The translations under genes and the position numbers were made by a program. A model generated the notes under the pieces. That model ran no database searches. It saw only the letters and a list, made by a program, of their open reading frames with translations, and was not told where the DNA came from. 55,689 nt of DNA from Pseudomonadota bacterium. GTDB taxonomy: Bacteria; Pseudomonadota; Gammaproteobacteria; Burkholderiales; Ferrovaceae. The DNA is taken from positions 1 to 55,689 of the forward strand of contig JAJZFH010000028.1 in assembly GCA_021805445.1 (NCBI GenBank), written 5' to 3'. Below, one piece after another: positions 38,458 to 48,978 of this stretch; within the stretch, counting starts at the first letter, position 1, and each line of letters starts with the position of its first letter.

Positions 38458-39168
38458 ATGGGTCAGAAAATTCATCCAATCGGTTTTCGATTGAGCGTTC
38501 TAAAGAACTGGAGTTCGCGCTGGTTCGCAAATTCAAAAAACTTTCCTGGAATGTTGCAGGATGACATCAAGGTCCGCGCCTTCCTGAAGAAGAAGTTGGC
38601 CAATGCTTCGGTGGGTCGTGTCATCATCGAGCGTCCGGCCAAGAATGCCAAAATTACCATTTACAGTGCCCGTCCCGGGATGGTGATCGGCAAGAAAGGT
38701 GAGGATATCGAAAATCTGCGCACCAGCCTGCAGAAATTGATGAAGGTTCCGGTGGCCGTCAATATCGAGGAAATCCGCAAACCAGAAATCGATGCACAGA
38801 TCATTGCGGATGGGATCACGAGCCAGTTGGAAAAACGAGTCATGTTTCGTCGTGCCATGAAGCGTGCCATGCAAAATGCCATGCGTCTGGGTGCCCAGGG
38901 CATCAAGATTACCAGCAGTGGTCGACTGAATGGGATCGAAATTGCGCGTACTGAATGGTATCGTGAAGGCCGGGTTCCTCTGCATACGTTGCGTGCCGAT
39001 ATAGACTACGGCTTTTCCGAGGCCAAAACCACCTATGGGGTCATTGGCGTACGCGTCTTGGTCTTCAAGGGGGAAATCATGGGTCGTGGTGAGCAGCTCG
39101 TAACTGCTCCGGCTGAACCTGAGAAGAAATCACGAAAGTCAGGAGTTCGAAATGCTGCAGCCAGCTAG
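38458..39168 (+). CDS. rpsC: 30S ribosomal protein S3
   Basis: A 236-residue protein at the mRNA entry channel. The KH domain carries [18 protein letters not shown], and the C-terminal domain has [20 protein letters not shown]. The Ser/Lys-rich tail overlaps rplP by 17 nt. Confidence 0.98.
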   Translation: MGQKIHPIGFRLSVLKNWSSRWFANSKNFPGMLQDDIKVRAFLKKKLANASVGRVIIERPAKNAKITIYSARPGMVIGKKGEDIENLRTSLQKLMKVPVAVNIEEIRKPEIDAQIIADGITSQLEKRVMFRRAMKRAMQNAMRLGAQGIKITSSGRLNGIEIARTEWYREGRVPLHTLRADIDYGFSEAKTTYGVIGVRVLVFKGEIMGRGEQLVTAPAEPEKKSRKSGVRNAAAS

Positions 39169-39565
39169 AACAAAATATCGCAAGCAACAAAAGGGCCGGA
39201 ATACCGGCGTGGCTACCCGTGGCGCAAAAGTTTCCTTTGGAGATTTTGGTCTCAAGGCCACGGAACGGGGTCGTTTGACTGCACGTCAGATCGAAGCGGC
39301 GCGACGCGCCATGACCCGTCACATCAAACGGGGTGGACGGATCTGGATTCGGATCTTTCCGGATAAGCCCATTTCCCGTAAACCCGCTGAAGTTCGGATG
39401 GGAAATGGTAAGGGCAGCCCGGAATATTTTGTGGCTGAAATCGTACCAGGTAAAGTACTTTATGAAATGGATGGCGTAGATGAGGCATTGGCGCGAGAAG
39501 CCTTTCAGTTGGCGGCTGCCAAATTGCCCATTGCCACGACATTCGTCACGCGACAATTGGGATGA
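39152..39565 (+). CDS. rplP: 50S ribosomal protein L16
   Basis: A 137-residue protein near the A site. It starts [17 protein letters not shown] and includes [20 protein letters not shown] and [20 protein letters not shown]. The start lies inside the rpsC end, the usual overlap. Confidence 0.97.
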   Translation: MLQPARTKYRKQQKGRNTGVATRGAKVSFGDFGLKATERGRLTARQIEAARRAMTRHIKRGGRIWIRIFPDKPISRKPAEVRMGNGKGSPEYFVAEIVPGKVLYEMDGVDEALAREAFQLAAAKLPIATTFVTRQLG

Positions 39566-39570
39566 TGGGC

Positions 39571-39765
39571 ATGAAGACAAAAGACTTGAGAACCAAGAGT
39601 GCAGAAGAACTCAATCAAGAGTTGGTCAATCTGTATCAGGCTCGTTTTGGTCTGAAAATGCAGATTGCCACGCAACAAAGTAGCAAAACCAGTGAACTTG
39701 GCAAGTTGCGTCGCGAAATCGCGCGCGTCAAAACCGTGATCGCTGAAAAGGGAGTGGCCAAATGA
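39571..39765 (+). CDS. rpmC: 50S ribosomal protein L29
   Basis: A 64-residue, two-helix protein near the tunnel exit: [19 protein letters not shown], then the KMQIATQQ region and [18 protein letters not shown]. ATGs at 39562, 39565 and 39571 are in frame; 39571 gives the family N-terminus. Overlaps rpsQ by 4 nt. Confidence 0.95.
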   Translation: MKTKDLRTKSAEELNQELVNLYQARFGLKMQIATQQSSKTSELGKLRREIARVKTVIAEKGVAK

Positions 39766-40037
39766 GTACAGAAGATAAGACGAAGGGGGGAAAACGTACC
39801 CTTACCGGTACCGTCGTGAGCGATAAAATGGACAAAACTGTCACGGTCCTGGTGGAACGTACGGTGACTCATCCTTTCATTGGGAAGATCATGCGCCGGA
39901 CCAAAAAATACCATGCCCACAGTGAAGATAATTCGGTACATGCCGGTGACGTCGTTGTCATCGAGGAGTGCCGTCCCTTATCCAAAACCAAGACATGGAA
40001 AGTCACTGAACTGGTTTCGCGCGCGGTATCGGCCTGA
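39762..40037 (+). CDS. rpsQ: 30S ribosomal protein S17
   Basis: A 91-residue OB-fold protein. It has [20 protein letters not shown] and [20 protein letters not shown], then [20 protein letters not shown]. Last gene of the S10 set; the spc promoter follows. Confidence 0.97.
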   Translation: MSTEDKTKGGKRTLTGTVVSDKMDKTVTVLVERTVTHPFIGKIMRRTKKYHAHSEDNSVHAGDVVVIEECRPLSKTKTWKVTELVSRAVSA

Positions 40038-40064
40038 TTGTTTCGTCAGCGGATCACGGGCTAC

Positions 40065-40093
40065 TTGCAAAGTATCAATATCAGTGCTAGAAT
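40065..40093 (+). promoter_or_regulatory. spc operon promoter
   Basis: TTGCAA (40065-40070) and TAGAAT (40088-40093) with a 17-bp spacer and an extended -10 TG (TGCTAGAAT). It lies in the 179-bp gap between rpsQ and rplN, the same place as the E. coli spc promoter. The rest of the gap is an untranslated leader of about 115 nt. Confidence 0.75.
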
Positions 40094-40216
40094 CTGCGGT
40101 TCCTTAGGTAGTACCATTTTCCCAATACAACGGGGTCCAAAACTGGTCACCGATTCGGGATCGCTGATCCTGAACATGCAGAGCAACACGGTGAATTAAG
40201 TTGGAGAGGTTTAACC

Positions 40217-40585
40217 ATGATTCAAATGCAATCGAAGCTCACTGTCGCAGATAACACCGGTGCCAAGTCAGTGATGTGCATCAAGGTTCTCGGCGGTTCA
40301 AAACGGCGATACGCCGGTATAGGGGATGTGATCAAGGTCAGCATCAAAAGTGCTGCGCCTCGGGGTCGCGTCAAGAAAGGTGAGGTATATAACGCGGTCG
40401 TCGTTAGAACCGCTAAAGGTGTGCGTCGTCCTGATGGGTCACTGGTTCGCTTTGATGGCAATGCAGCAGTCCTGCTCAACGCCAAATTGGAGCCCATTGG
40501 AACCCGGATTTTTGGGCCCGTCACGCGCGAACTCAGAACGGAGAAATTTATGAAAATCGTTTCTCTGGCCCCTGAAGTGTTATAG
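40217..40585 (+). CDS. rplN: 50S ribosomal protein L14
   Basis: A 122-residue protein at the subunit interface. It starts [19 protein letters not shown] and includes [20 protein letters not shown] and [13 protein letters not shown]. First gene of the spc set, with GGAGAGG 9 nt before the ATG. Confidence 0.98.
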   Translation: MIQMQSKLTVADNTGAKSVMCIKVLGGSKRRYAGIGDVIKVSIKSAAPRGRVKKGEVYNAVVVRTAKGVRRPDGSLVRFDGNAAVLLNAKLEPIGTRIFGPVTRELRTEKFMKIVSLAPEVL

Positions 40586-40593
40586 GAGCAGAC

Positions 40594-40911
40594 ATGCGCA
40601 AGTTTCGTAAAGGTGATGAAGTCATTGCCATTGCTGGCAAGGACAAAGGTAAGCGAGGCGCCATTCGTGAAATGGTTGGTCTCGATGCGGTGGTCGTGGA
40701 AGGGGTCAATCAAGTGCGCAAGCATGTTCGACCCAATCCCGCCAAGGGCGAAAATGGCGGAATCCTGACCAAGGAAATGCCATTGCATATCTCTAACGTA
40801 GCACTTTTCAATCCTGCCACACAAAAGGCTGATCGAGTCGGTATTCGTATTCTTGAAGACGGAAAAAAAGTCCGTGTGTTCAAGTCGAATGGCGAAGTGG
40901 TCGATGCGTAA
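40594..40911 (+). CDS. rplX: 50S ribosomal protein L24
   Basis: A 105-residue KOW-motif protein that starts 50S assembly. It contains [19 protein letters not shown] and [19 protein letters not shown]. Confidence 0.97.
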   Translation: MRKFRKGDEVIAIAGKDKGKRGAIREMVGLDAVVVEGVNQVRKHVRPNPAKGENGGILTKEMPLHISNVALFNPATQKADRVGIRILEDGKKVRVFKSNGEVVDA

Positions 40912-40920
40912 GGATAAAGT

Positions 40921-41460
40921 ATGAGCCGCCTGGATAGTTACTATAAAGAAAATATCGTACCCGAACTGATCAAGCAATTTGGGTACAAGTCAGTCATGGA
41001 GGTGCCGCGCATTTCCAAAATCACCCTCAATATGGGGGTGGGCGAAGCTGTCTCTGACAAGAAAGTGATTGAACATGCCGTGGGTGATATGGAAAAAATC
41101 GCCGGACAAAAGCCGGTGGTGACCAAATCGCGCAAGTCCATTGCGGGTTTCAAGATTCGTCAGGGCTACCCGATTGGATGCATGGTCACTCTACGCAGTC
41201 ATCGGATGTTTGAATTTCTTGATCGTCTCATCTCGGTTGCGATTCCCAGAATTCGGGATTTCCGTGGTATCTCTGGACGCTCCTTCGATGGAAGGGGTAA
41301 CTACAGTATGGGCGTGCGTGAGCAGACCATTTTTCCAGAGATCGAGTACGACAAGATCGATGCCGTTCGTGGAATGAACATTACCATCACCACGACAGCC
41401 AAGACCGATGCAGAAGCAAAAGCATTGTTGTTGGCCTTTAAATTCCCGTTGAAAGTTTGA
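40921..41460 (+). CDS. rplE: 50S ribosomal protein L5
   Basis: A 179-residue protein that binds 5S rRNA and the P-site tRNA. It includes [40 protein letters not shown] and [19 protein letters not shown]. Confidence 0.98.
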   Translation: MSRLDSYYKENIVPELIKQFGYKSVMEVPRISKITLNMGVGEAVSDKKVIEHAVGDMEKIAGQKPVVTKSRKSIAGFKIRQGYPIGCMVTLRSHRMFEFLDRLISVAIPRIRDFRGISGRSFDGRGNYSMGVREQTIFPEIEYDKIDAVRGMNITITTTAKTDAEAKALLLAFKFPLKV

Positions 41461-41468
41461 GGTGAACT

Positions 41469-41774
41469 GTGGCTAAAGTTGCATTGATCAATCGTGAATT
41501 GAAGCGCCGCGCAGCGGTCAAGAAATTCGCAGTAAAACGGGCAGCATTGATGGTTATCATCAATGACTCCAAGGCGGATGATGATGCTCGGATGGTGGCA
41601 CGTGAAGCCCTCCAGAATTTACCCCGTAATTCCAGTCCGGTCAGGTTGCGCAATCGTTGCGCATTGACGGGAAGACCACGCGGGGTTTACAGCAAGTTCG
41701 GATTGGGGCGCAACAAATTTCGTGAAATTGCCATGCGCGGTGAAATCCCGGGCATAACCAAAGCCAGTTGGTAG
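41469..41774 (+). CDS. rpsN: 30S ribosomal protein S14
   Basis: A 101-residue protein of the long, zinc-free type: no CxxC pairs. It starts with GTG ([19 protein letters not shown]) after GAGGTG, and ends in [20 protein letters not shown] and [11 protein letters not shown]. Confidence 0.96.
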   Translation: MAKVALINRELKRRAAVKKFAVKRAALMVIINDSKADDDARMVAREALQNLPRNSSPVRLRNRCALTGRPRGVYSKFGLGRNKFREIAMRGEIPGITKASW

Positions 41775-41791
41775 TCGCAGGAGCCTAATCG

Positions 41792-42187
41792 ATGAGTATG
41801 ACAGATCCTATCGCGGATATGCTGACGCGCATCCGCAACGCACAACGGGCAGAAAAGCCCAGTGTTTCCATGCCTTCTTCCAAGTTGAAGGTTTCGATTG
41901 CCAAAGTCCTGTTGGATGAAGGCTATATCGATGGTATGCAGGTTCACCAGAAGGATTCCAAGCCGACTCTTGAAATTGGATTGAAGTATTACGCGGGTCG
42001 TCCCGTTATCGAATTGATCGAGCGAGTCAGTCGTCCGGGTCTGCGTATCTACAAAGCCAGCGATGAAATTCCCAAGGTCATGAACGGGTTGGGTGTGGCG
42101 ATCGTTTCTACACCCGCCGGAGTCATTACCGATCGTGCAGCGCGTCGCCAGAATGTGGGCGGTGAAGTGCTGTGCGTGGTGGCATAA
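41792..42187 (+). CDS. rpsH: 30S ribosomal protein S8
   Basis: A 131-residue platform protein and, in E. coli, the spc operon repressor acting near rplE. It contains [36 protein letters not shown] and the C-terminal [20 protein letters not shown]. Confidence 0.98.
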   Translation: MSMTDPIADMLTRIRNAQRAEKPSVSMPSSKLKVSIAKVLLDEGYIDGMQVHQKDSKPTLEIGLKYYAGRPVIELIERVSRPGLRIYKASDEIPKVMNGLGVAIVSTPAGVITDRAARRQNVGGEVLCVVA

Positions 42188-42203
42188 AGGAGACTTGATA
42201 ACC

Positions 42204-42737
42204 ATGTCACGTATCGCCAAATATCCTGTTGCTCTTCCAGAGAAAGTCGAAGTCACTCAGGCCGACCAGTTGATCACCGTCAAGGGGCCTCTGGGGACAT
42301 TGACGCAGAGAGTGGGTGAACTCGTTCGCATCAATCATGTGGGCAATGAACTGCTGTTTGAACCGGCCAATGAAACTGCGGCTGCAAACGCCATGTCGGG
42401 GACTCTGCGGGCTTTGGTTTCCAATATGGTCACCGGTGTCACGAATGGTTGGGTAAAGAAGTTGACTCTGGTCGGTGTGGGCTATCGTGCTCAGGCTGCA
42501 GGAGACAAGTTGAATCTTTCGCTGGGATTTTCTCACCCGGTGGTTCACCAGATGCCCATTGGAATCAAGGTGGAAACTCCAACGCAGACTGAAATCCTGA
42601 TCAAGGGGATCGATCGGCAGGTGGTAGGACAGGTGGCCGCTGAAGTTCGCGCATATCGCAAACCCGAACCCTACAAAGGAAAAGGAGTTCGCTATGCCGA
42701 CGAGAAAGTGATCATTAAAGAAACCAAGAAGAAATAA
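42204..42737 (+). CDS. rplF: 50S ribosomal protein L6
   Basis: A 177-residue protein near the factor-binding site. It starts [17 protein letters not shown], and the C-terminal half has [21 protein letters not shown] longer reading from 42093 runs into rpsH and is rejected. Confidence 0.97.
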   Translation: MSRIAKYPVALPEKVEVTQADQLITVKGPLGTLTQRVGELVRINHVGNELLFEPANETAAANAMSGTLRALVSNMVTGVTNGWVKKLTLVGVGYRAQAAGDKLNLSLGFSHPVVHQMPIGIKVETPTQTEILIKGIDRQVVGQVAAEVRAYRKPEPYKGKGVRYADEKVIIKETKKK

Positions 42738-42749
42738 GGCAAATTTATC

Positions 42750-43103
42750 ATGATGCATGAAAATGGAAGAGTTCGTCGTGCCAAGCGCACGCGTGCCAAG
42801 ATTGCTGAATTGGGGGCGATTCGTTTGTCGATTCATCGAACCAATCAGCACGTCTATGCCCAGATCATCGATCCTACAGGTTCCAAGGTATTGGCCAGCG
42901 CCTCTACGCTCGAACCTGAAGTTCGCAATATTCTCAGTAATGGATCAAATATCGCTGCGGCGGTCCTGATTGGCCAGCGCATTGCCGAAAAAGCCAAGGC
43001 AGTCGGAGTCGAGCAGGTGGCTTTTGATCGTTCCGGATTTCGCTATCATGGTCGCATCAAGGCATTGGCCGATGCGGCGCGTGAGGGCGGGCTTCAGTTT
43101 TAA
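42750..43103 (+). CDS. rplR: 50S ribosomal protein L18
   Basis: A 117-residue protein that binds 5S rRNA. It has [33 protein letters not shown] and the C-terminal [20 protein letters not shown]. Starts 42750 and 42753 are both possible. Confidence 0.97.
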   Translation: MMHENGRVRRAKRTRAKIAELGAIRLSIHRTNQHVYAQIIDPTGSKVLASASTLEPEVRNILSNGSNIAAAVLIGQRIAEKAKAVGVEQVAFDRSGFRYHGRIKALADAAREGGLQF

Positions 43104-43132
43104 TCGAATCAGCGACCCATTGGGGAAAGCAC

Positions 43133-43639
43133 ATGGCAAAGAATGATAATGAAGAACGCGGTGACGGACTGCGTGAAAAAATGGTTGCGGTCAACCGCGT
43201 TACCAAAGTGGTCAAGGGCGGTCGTATCCTCGGCTTCGCTGCATTGACCGTCGTTGGCGATGGGGATGGCGGTATCGGCATGGGTAAGGGAAAGGCCCGC
43301 GAAGTTCCTGTGGCTGTTCAGAAAGCAATGGAACAGGCACGGCGCAAGATGGTAAAAGTGAATTTGAAGAATGGCACACTCTACCATCAGGTCATGGGAG
43401 AGCATGGCGCAGCCAAGGTCTTCATGCAACCTGCTTCCGAAGGAACGGGGATCATCGCCGGTGGCCCAATGCGTGCGGTTTTTGAAGTCATGGGCGTGAC
43501 CAACGTATTGGCCAAGTGTATTGGATCCACCAACCCATACAACGTCATCCGCGCAACCCTCAATGGTCTGGAAGCAACCCGTCGCCCGGCAGAAGTGGCT
43601 GCAAAACGCGGCAAGACCATTGAAGAGATCATGGAGTGA
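43133..43639 (+). CDS. rpsE: 30S ribosomal protein S5
   Basis: A 168-residue fidelity protein at the mRNA channel. The RNA-binding domain reads [20 protein letters not shown] and [20 protein letters not shown]. The loop (KVVKGGR) affected in spectinomycin resistance looks wild type. Confidence 0.97.
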   Translation: MAKNDNEERGDGLREKMVAVNRVTKVVKGGRILGFAALTVVGDGDGGIGMGKGKAREVPVAVQKAMEQARRKMVKVNLKNGTLYHQVMGEHGAAKVFMQPASEGTGIIAGGPMRAVFEVMGVTNVLAKCIGSTNPYNVIRATLNGLEATRRPAEVAAKRGKTIEEIME

Positions 43640-43833
43640 TGACGATGACTCAACCAGAAATCAAGACCTTTCGAGTGACTCTGACTAAAAGTCCGATTGG
43701 TTCGATAAAATCTCATCGGGACTGTGTGCGCGGTTTGGGTTTGCGCCGTATGAATCATACCGTCGAGGTATTGGATACCCCGGAAAATCGCGGTATGGCT
43801 GCCAGGGTTCATCATCTGGTCCGTAGCGAGTAA
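43639..43833 (+). CDS. rpmD: 50S ribosomal protein L30
   Basis: A 64-residue single-domain protein: [20 protein letters not shown], then [20 protein letters not shown]. The ATG at 43639 shares one base with the rpsE stop; the ATG at 43645 sits at better spacing from GGAG and is equally possible. Confidence 0.94.
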   Translation: MTMTQPEIKTFRVTLTKSPIGSIKSHRDCVRGLGLRRMNHTVEVLDTPENRGMAARVHHLVRSE

Positions 43834-43842
43834 GGAGAGAAC

Positions 43843-44289
43843 ATGGAACTGAACACAATCAAACCCGCAGGTGGAGCCAAACAGGCACGACGTCGTGTGG
43901 GAAGAGGAATCGGCAGCGGCCTGGGAAAAACTGCGGGGCGCGGTCATAAGGGGCAAAAATCTCGCTCCGGTGGTTTTCATAAAGTGGGTTTTGAAGGCGG
44001 TCAGATGCCTTTGCAACGACGCTTGCCCAAGCGTGGCTTTGTCAGTTTGACTCAGGGAGCTACGGAACAGGTACGCTTGGCTGATCTGATGCGGGTAACC
44101 TCTGACGTCATCGATTTGTTGGCACTGAAACAAGCCGGCTTGATTTCAGGTTCTGCCCAAGGTGCCAAGGTGTTTCTGAAGGGTGAAATTTCCCGCGCGG
44201 TTCAAATTCAAGGTATTGGTGTCACTCAAGGTGCGCGTAAAGCCATCGAAGCGGCGGGTGGTACGATTCTGGATCAGAAGAGCGAGTAG
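43843..44289 (+). CDS. rplO: 50S ribosomal protein L15
   Basis: A 148-residue assembly protein. It has the Gly/Arg/Lys-rich N-terminal tail [20 protein letters not shown] and the [16 protein letters not shown] motif. Ends 5 nt before secY. Confidence 0.98.
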   Translation: MELNTIKPAGGAKQARRRVGRGIGSGLGKTAGRGHKGQKSRSGGFHKVGFEGGQMPLQRRLPKRGFVSLTQGATEQVRLADLMRVTSDVIDLLALKQAGLISGSAQGAKVFLKGEISRAVQIQGIGVTQGARKAIEAAGGTILDQKSE

Positions 44290-44294
44290 AGATT

Positions 44295-45611
44295 TTGGCA
44301 TCACTTCCCAATAATTTATCCGGAAATAAACTGGACGACCTCAAACGTCGGCTCTGGTTTGTCGTGGGCGCTCTGGTGGTTTATCGCCTGGGGGCTCATA
44401 TTCCCGTTCCGGGAATCAATCCGGATGAGTTGTCGAAACTTTTCAGCAGTCAGAAATCCGGCATACTCGGCATGGTCAACATGTTTTCTGGTGGCGCCCT
44501 TTCTCGCTTCACTGTTTTCGCTCTTGGCATCATGCCTTACATTTCGTCGTCCATCATCATGCAGTTATTGACGACGGTGGTGCCCTCCCTCGAAGTTCTG
44601 AAAAAAGAAGGTGAAGCGGGACGGCGCAAGATCACCCAGTACACCCGTTACGGGACAGTGATTCTGGCGTTCTTTCAGGCCATGGGGATTGCGGTGGCCC
44701 TGGAGGCGCAACCTGGCCTTGTGCTCGATCCCGGAATTTCCTTCCGCTTGACCACCGCCATTACATTGGTAACGGGAACCATGTTTTTGATGTGGTTGGG
44801 TGAACAAATCACGGAGCGAGGCATTGGTAACGGAATTTCCTTGATCATTTTCAGTGGAATAGTGGCAGGATTGCCACGCGCTGTCGGGAGTACCCTGGAA
44901 TTGGTTCGCACGGGCGCGTTCAGTTGGTTCCTGGCTTTGTCTATTTTCGCTGCAGTGGTCGCCGTGACCGCACTTGTGGTATTCGTCGAGCGAGGTCAAC
45001 GCAAGATCACCGTAAATTATGCAAAACGCCAGGTCGGCAATAAAATCTATGGGGGACAAAGCAGTCATCTGCCCCTCAAGATCAATATGGCAGGGGTGAT
45101 TCCTCCCATTTTTGCCAGCAGCATCATCCTTTTTCCCGCTACCCTGGCCGGCTGGTTCGGAAGTCGACAACACTTTGGCTGGCTCAAGGAGATCAGCAGT
45201 ATGCTGAGTCCCGGACAGCCCATTTATGTCATGCTTTACGCCGGGGCCATTCTGTTCTTCTGTTTTTTCTATACGGCACTGGTCTTTAACAGCAAGGAAA
45301 CTGCGGATAACTTGAAAAAGAACGGTGCGTTCATCCCGGGAATTCGTCCGGGAGAGCAAACTTCGCGCTATCTGGATAAGATTCTCACCCGATTGACGCT
45401 GACGGGGGCCATCTACATTACGTTGGTTTGTTTGTTGCCTGAGTTTTTGATCGTTAAATTCAATGTTCCGTTCTATTTTGGTGGGACCTCATTGTTGATC
45501 ATCGTCGTCGTTACTATGGATTTTATGGCCCAAGTTCAAACCTATCTCATGTCCCAACAGTATGAAAGTTTGCTCAAGAAGGCGAATTTTAAAGGGCAAG
45601 GGGCAAAGTAA
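44295..45611 (+). CDS. secY: preprotein translocase subunit SecY
   Basis: A 438-residue channel subunit of SecYEG with about ten membrane spans. It starts with TTG ([20 protein letters not shown]). Signatures include the plug-region stretch [38 protein letters not shown], and the cytoplasmic [17 protein letters not shown] [16 protein letters not shown]. It is part of the spc set as usual. Confidence 0.97.
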   Translation: MASLPNNLSGNKLDDLKRRLWFVVGALVVYRLGAHIPVPGINPDELSKLFSSQKSGILGMVNMFSGGALSRFTVFALGIMPYISSSIIMQLLTTVVPSLEVLKKEGEAGRRKITQYTRYGTVILAFFQAMGIAVALEAQPGLVLDPGISFRLTTAITLVTGTMFLMWLGEQITERGIGNGISLIIFSGIVAGLPRAVGSTLELVRTGAFSWFLALSIFAAVVAVTALVVFVERGQRKITVNYAKRQVGNKIYGGQSSHLPLKINMAGVIPPIFASSIILFPATLAGWFGSRQHFGWLKEISSMLSPGQPIYVMLYAGAILFFCFFYTALVFNSKETADNLKKNGAFIPGIRPGEQTSRYLDKILTRLTLTGAIYITLVCLLPEFLIVKFNVPFYFGGTSLLIIVVVTMDFMAQVQTYLMSQQYESLLKKANFKGQGAK

Positions 45612-45613
45612 TC

Positions 45614-45832
45614 ATGGCCAAGGAAGACACCATTGAAATGCAGGGAGAGATTTTGGAAACCCTCCCAAATGCCACGTTTCGGGTAAAACTGGAGAATGAT
45701 CATGTGGTGTTGGGACATATCTCCGGGAAGATGCGTATGCATTACATTCGCATTCTTCCCGGAGACAAGGTGACCGTTGAACTCACACCCTATGATCTGA
45801 GCCGTTGTCGAATCACCTTCCGTGCCAAGTAG
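45614..45832 (+). CDS. infA: translation initiation factor IF-1
   Basis: A 72-residue OB-fold factor that occupies the ribosomal A site during initiation: [20 protein letters not shown], then [20 protein letters not shown] and [13 protein letters not shown]. Its position between secY and rpmJ is common in betaproteobacteria and many other bacteria, but not in E. coli. Confidence 0.98.
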   Translation: MAKEDTIEMQGEILETLPNATFRVKLENDHVVLGHISGKMRMHYIRILPGDKVTVELTPYDLSRCRITFRAK

Positions 45833-45855
45833 CACGGGTTTTGCTGGAGAACATC

Positions 45856-45969
45856 ATGAAAGTACAAGCATCTGTCAAAAAAGTTTGTCGCAAGTGCAAA
45901 CTGGTCCGTCGCAAAGGCGTCCTGCGCGTCATTTGTGAAGATCCGCGGCACAAGCAGCGTCAAGGCTGA
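45856..45969 (+). CDS. rpmJ: 50S ribosomal protein L36
   Basis: A 37-residue zinc-ribbon protein: [19 protein letters not shown], ending [11 protein letters not shown]. The three cysteines and a histidine of the zinc-binding form are present. GGAGA lies about 9 nt before the ATG. Confidence 0.97.
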   Translation: MKVQASVKKVCRKCKLVRRKGVLRVICEDPRHKQRQG

Positions 45970-46010
45970 TTGATTTTTTTTTACTATCGCACTAGAAACT
46001 GAGGACGCAT

Positions 46011-46373
46011 ATGGCTCGTATTGCAGGGGTCAACATCCCTAACCATCAACATGCTGAAATTGCCTTGACCGCCATTTATGGAATCGGTCGTTCGCGAGCA
46101 CGAGATATCTGTGCCGCTGCCGGAGTCACGACCAGCACCAAGATCAAGGATCTTACCGACGCTGATATGGAGCGGTTGCGGGTTGAAGTCACCAAATTTT
46201 CCGTGGAAGGTGACTTGCGTCGGGAGGTTTCACTTAACATCAAACGTCTGATGGATCTCGGTAGTTACCGTGGTACCCGCCATCGACGTGGCTTGCCTTG
46301 TCGTGGACAGAGAACACGCACCAATGCTCGTACCCGAAAGGGCCCGCGCAAAGCTGTGCGCACAACCAAGTAA
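46011..46373 (+). CDS. rpsM: 30S ribosomal protein S13
   Basis: A 120-residue head protein touching the P-site tRNA. It has [36 protein letters not shown] and the basic tail [20 protein letters not shown]. First gene of the alpha set. Confidence 0.98.
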   Translation: MARIAGVNIPNHQHAEIALTAIYGIGRSRARDICAAAGVTTSTKIKDLTDADMERLRVEVTKFSVEGDLRREVSLNIKRLMDLGSYRGTRHRRGLPCRGQRTRTNARTRKGPRKAVRTTK

Positions 46374-46388
46374 TTCCAGGAGTTAGAC

Positions 46389-46784
46389 ATGGTCAAATCC
46401 AATACGGGCGCACGTGCGCGTAAGAAAGTCAAAAAGAATGTGGCAGAGGGAATCGCGCATATTCACGCTTCCTTCAATAATACGATCGTCACGATAACCG
46501 ATCGTCAAGGAAACGCCTTGTCCTGGGCAACTTCCGGCAGCAATGGCTTCAAGGGATCGCGTAAGAGCACTCCTTTCGCAGCGCAGATTGCCGCAGAAAA
46601 TGCGGGTAAGGCGGCACAGGAATGTGGCGTAAAAAATATTGAAGTCCGGATCAAAGGACCAGGGCCAGGACGTGAGTCTGCGGTTCGTGCCTTGAATTCC
46701 GTAGGCTTTAAAATCACCAGCATTTCGGATGTGACTCCGGTTCCCCATAATGGGTGCCGTCCTCCGAAAAAGCGTCGTATTTAA
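46389..46784 (+). CDS. rpsK: 30S ribosomal protein S11
   Basis: A 131-residue platform protein: [40 protein letters not shown] and the C-terminal [16 protein letters not shown]. Confidence 0.98.
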   Translation: MVKSNTGARARKKVKKNVAEGIAHIHASFNNTIVTITDRQGNALSWATSGSNGFKGSRKSTPFAAQIAAENAGKAAQECGVKNIEVRIKGPGPGRESAVRALNSVGFKITSISDVTPVPHNGCRPPKKRRI

Positions 46785-46804
46785 TCGGGTAGCGGGAGAA
46801 TACT

Positions 46805-47431
46805 GTGGCCAGAAACCTGGATGCCAAATGCCGTCAATGTCGCCGTGAAGGGGAGAAACTTTTCCTCAAGGGCGAAAAATGTTTTACAGAAAAATGTGCC
46901 ATCGAGCGTCGTTCCTATCCGCCCGGACAACATGGACAAAAACAAAACCGTCAGTCCGACTATGGTGGTCAGTTGCGCGCCAAGCAAAAGGTCCGGAGAA
47001 TTTATGGTGTGCTGGAAGGGCAGTTTCGTCTCACCTATAAAGCGGCCGAACGTGCGCGTGGAATTACGGGTGACAATTTGCTGAAATCTCTGGAAAGTCG
47101 TCTGGATAACGTGGCTTATCGCATGGGCTTTGGAGCTTCGCGCGTGGAAGCACGACAAGTGGTTCGGCATAACGGAATTCTTGTCAATGGCAAGCGTGTG
47201 AATATTCCCTCTTATCAGGTTCGCCCTGGGGATCAGGTGCAAGTTGCTGAAAAGTCACGGCAACAGTTGCGCATCAAGGCTTCTGCCGAAGCGGCAGAAG
47301 GGAGAGGATTTCCCGAATGGATCGAGGTCGACACCAAGGCTCTGAAGGGTGTATACAAGGCACGTCCGGAACGTAGTGAATTGCCGTCCACGATCAACGA
47401 GTCCCTGATTGTGGAACTGTACTCCAAATAA
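46805..47431 (+). CDS. rpsD: 30S ribosomal protein S4
   Basis: A 208-residue primary 16S-binding protein and, in E. coli, the alpha operon repressor. It starts with GTG. The N-terminal zinc-type cysteines are all present (CRQC and CFTEKC), unlike E. coli S4. The S4 RNA-binding domain reads [20 protein letters not shown]. Confidence 0.97.
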   Translation: MARNLDAKCRQCRREGEKLFLKGEKCFTEKCAIERRSYPPGQHGQKQNRQSDYGGQLRAKQKVRRIYGVLEGQFRLTYKAAERARGITGDNLLKSLESRLDNVAYRMGFGASRVEARQVVRHNGILVNGKRVNIPSYQVRPGDQVQVAEKSRQQLRIKASAEAAEGRGFPEWIEVDTKALKGVYKARPERSELPSTINESLIVELYSK

Positions 47432-47472
47432 TCGGGAGTAATGAACCTGAGATCGATTATCAAGGACAAATG

Positions 47473-48462
47473 ATGCAAGAAGATACATTGACTGCAAATT
47501 TTTTGAAACCACGTTCTATCGAAGTTCAGAACATCCATCCGAATCATGCCAAGGTTTTGATGGAACCCTTTGAGAGAGGGTATGGCCATACCTTGGGGAA
47601 TGCGTTGCGGCGCATCCTCCTTTCTTCCATGCCTGGCTTTGCGCCGGTTGAAGTCAAGATTTCCAATGTGGTCCATGAGTATTCCACAGTGGATGGCGTT
47701 CAGGAAGACGTGGTTGATCTGTTGCTGAACCTCAAGGGAGTTGTTCTAAAACTTCATCAGCATGATGATGCTGTTTTGACACTGAGTAAGGTTGGCCCTT
47801 GTGTGGTGACCGCTGCGGACTTTGACCCTCAGCACCAGGTCGAGATCATCAATCCGGGACATGTCATCGCCCATCTCACAGCGGGTGGAAAGCTGGAGAT
47901 GCAGGTCAAGGTATCCAAAGGTTATGGCTACGAGCCTGCCTCTCTTCGTCCGGATGATGACGAAACCCATGCGGTCAGCGGCATCCAGTTGGATGCCTCC
48001 TATAGCCCGGTTCGGCGCGTCAGTTATGCCGTGGAAAGTGCTCGTGTGGAACAACGGACTGACCTCGATCGCCTGGTGATGGACATCGAAACCAATGGCG
48101 CCATTGAACCCGAGGAAGCCGTACGCTTTGCTGCCCGTGTACTGATGGAACAATTGTCGGTTTTTGCGGATTTGCAAGGGACGCCGGTATCCAACGAGAC
48201 CCTGCGCATTCCTCAGGTGGACCCCATTCTCCTGCAACCGGTCGATGACCTTGAACTGACGGTTCGTTCTGCCAATTGCCTCAAGGCGGAAAATATTTAT
48301 TACATTGGCGATTTGATTCAAAGGACTGAAACCGAGTTGCTCAAGACTCCGAACCTTGGTCGCAAGTCATTGAATGAAATCAAGGAAGTATTGGCAACCA
48401 AGAGTTTGACCCTGGGAATGAAGTTGGAAAACTGGCCTCCCGCAGGTTTGGAACGTCGTTAA
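47473..48462 (+). CDS. rpoA: DNA-directed RNA polymerase subunit alpha
   Basis: A 329-residue subunit that starts polymerase assembly. The N-terminal domain has [20 protein letters not shown]; the C-terminal domain that contacts UP elements and activators has [20 protein letters not shown] and [16 protein letters not shown]. The ATG at 47473 sits 6 nt after AAGGA; the ATG at 47470 is closer than usual. Confidence 0.98.
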   Translation: MQEDTLTANFLKPRSIEVQNIHPNHAKVLMEPFERGYGHTLGNALRRILLSSMPGFAPVEVKISNVVHEYSTVDGVQEDVVDLLLNLKGVVLKLHQHDDAVLTLSKVGPCVVTAADFDPQHQVEIINPGHVIAHLTAGGKLEMQVKVSKGYGYEPASLRPDDDETHAVSGIQLDASYSPVRRVSYAVESARVEQRTDLDRLVMDIETNGAIEPEEAVRFAARVLMEQLSVFADLQGTPVSNETLRIPQVDPILLQPVDDLELTVRSANCLKAENIYYIGDLIQRTETELLKTPNLGRKSLNEIKEVLATKSLTLGMKLENWPPAGLERR

Positions 48463-48531
48463 CTCAAACGTTTTTTATAAGCGCCTGATGGCGCAGTACC
48501 TATAAATGACTGAAATCATGAGGATCATTAA

Positions 48532-48921
48532 ATGCGTCACCGTTTAAGCAATCGCAAACTTAACCGTACCACCAGCCATCGTTTGGCCATGTTGCGTAAT
48601 ATGTCCAATTCCTTGCTTCGCCATGAGGCGATCAAGACCACGCTGCCAAAGGCCAAGGAGTTGCGCCGTGTGGTGGAACCCCTGATCACTTTGGGCAAGG
48701 AACCCACTCTGGCCAATCACCGCCTCGCCTTCGCCCGATTGCGGGATCGCGAAATGGTCATGAAACTCTTCAATGAGTTGGGACCCCGTTATCAGGCACG
48801 GCCAGGCGGTTATGTCCGGATTCTCAAGTTTGGATTCCGTCAGGGAGACAATGCACCCATGGCCTTTGTGGAATTGGTGGACCGGCCTGACGTTGAAGTG
48901 GTCGAAGAAGATAGCGAATAA
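48532..48921 (+). CDS. rplQ: 50S ribosomal protein L17
   Basis: A 129-residue protein near the tunnel exit, starting [20 protein letters not shown] and including [20 protein letters not shown]. It is the last gene of the alpha set, 69 bp after rpoA, with the terminator 31 bp beyond its stop. Confidence 0.98.
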   Translation: MRHRLSNRKLNRTTSHRLAMLRNMSNSLLRHEAIKTTLPKAKELRRVVEPLITLGKEPTLANHRLAFARLRDREMVMKLFNELGPRYQARPGGYVRILKFGFRQGDNAPMAFVELVDRPDVEVVEEDSE

Positions 48922-48952
48922 TAACGCGTTTCAATTCGAAACTTATCACAAT

Positions 48953-48978
48953 AAAAAGCCTGCATCTGCGGGCTTTTT
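48953..48978. terminator. bidirectional intrinsic terminator after rplQ
   Basis: AAAAAGCCTGC and GCGGGCTTTTT form an 11-bp stem with a 4-nt loop and T-runs on both sides. It ends the alpha operon, and on the other strand lies at the cbbY stop codon. Confidence 0.92.

Noticed and set aside
45970..45998. TTGATT-17-TAGAAA as a promoter for rpsM
   Set aside because: Transcription from it would start after the rpsM ribosome site, so it could not serve that gene well.
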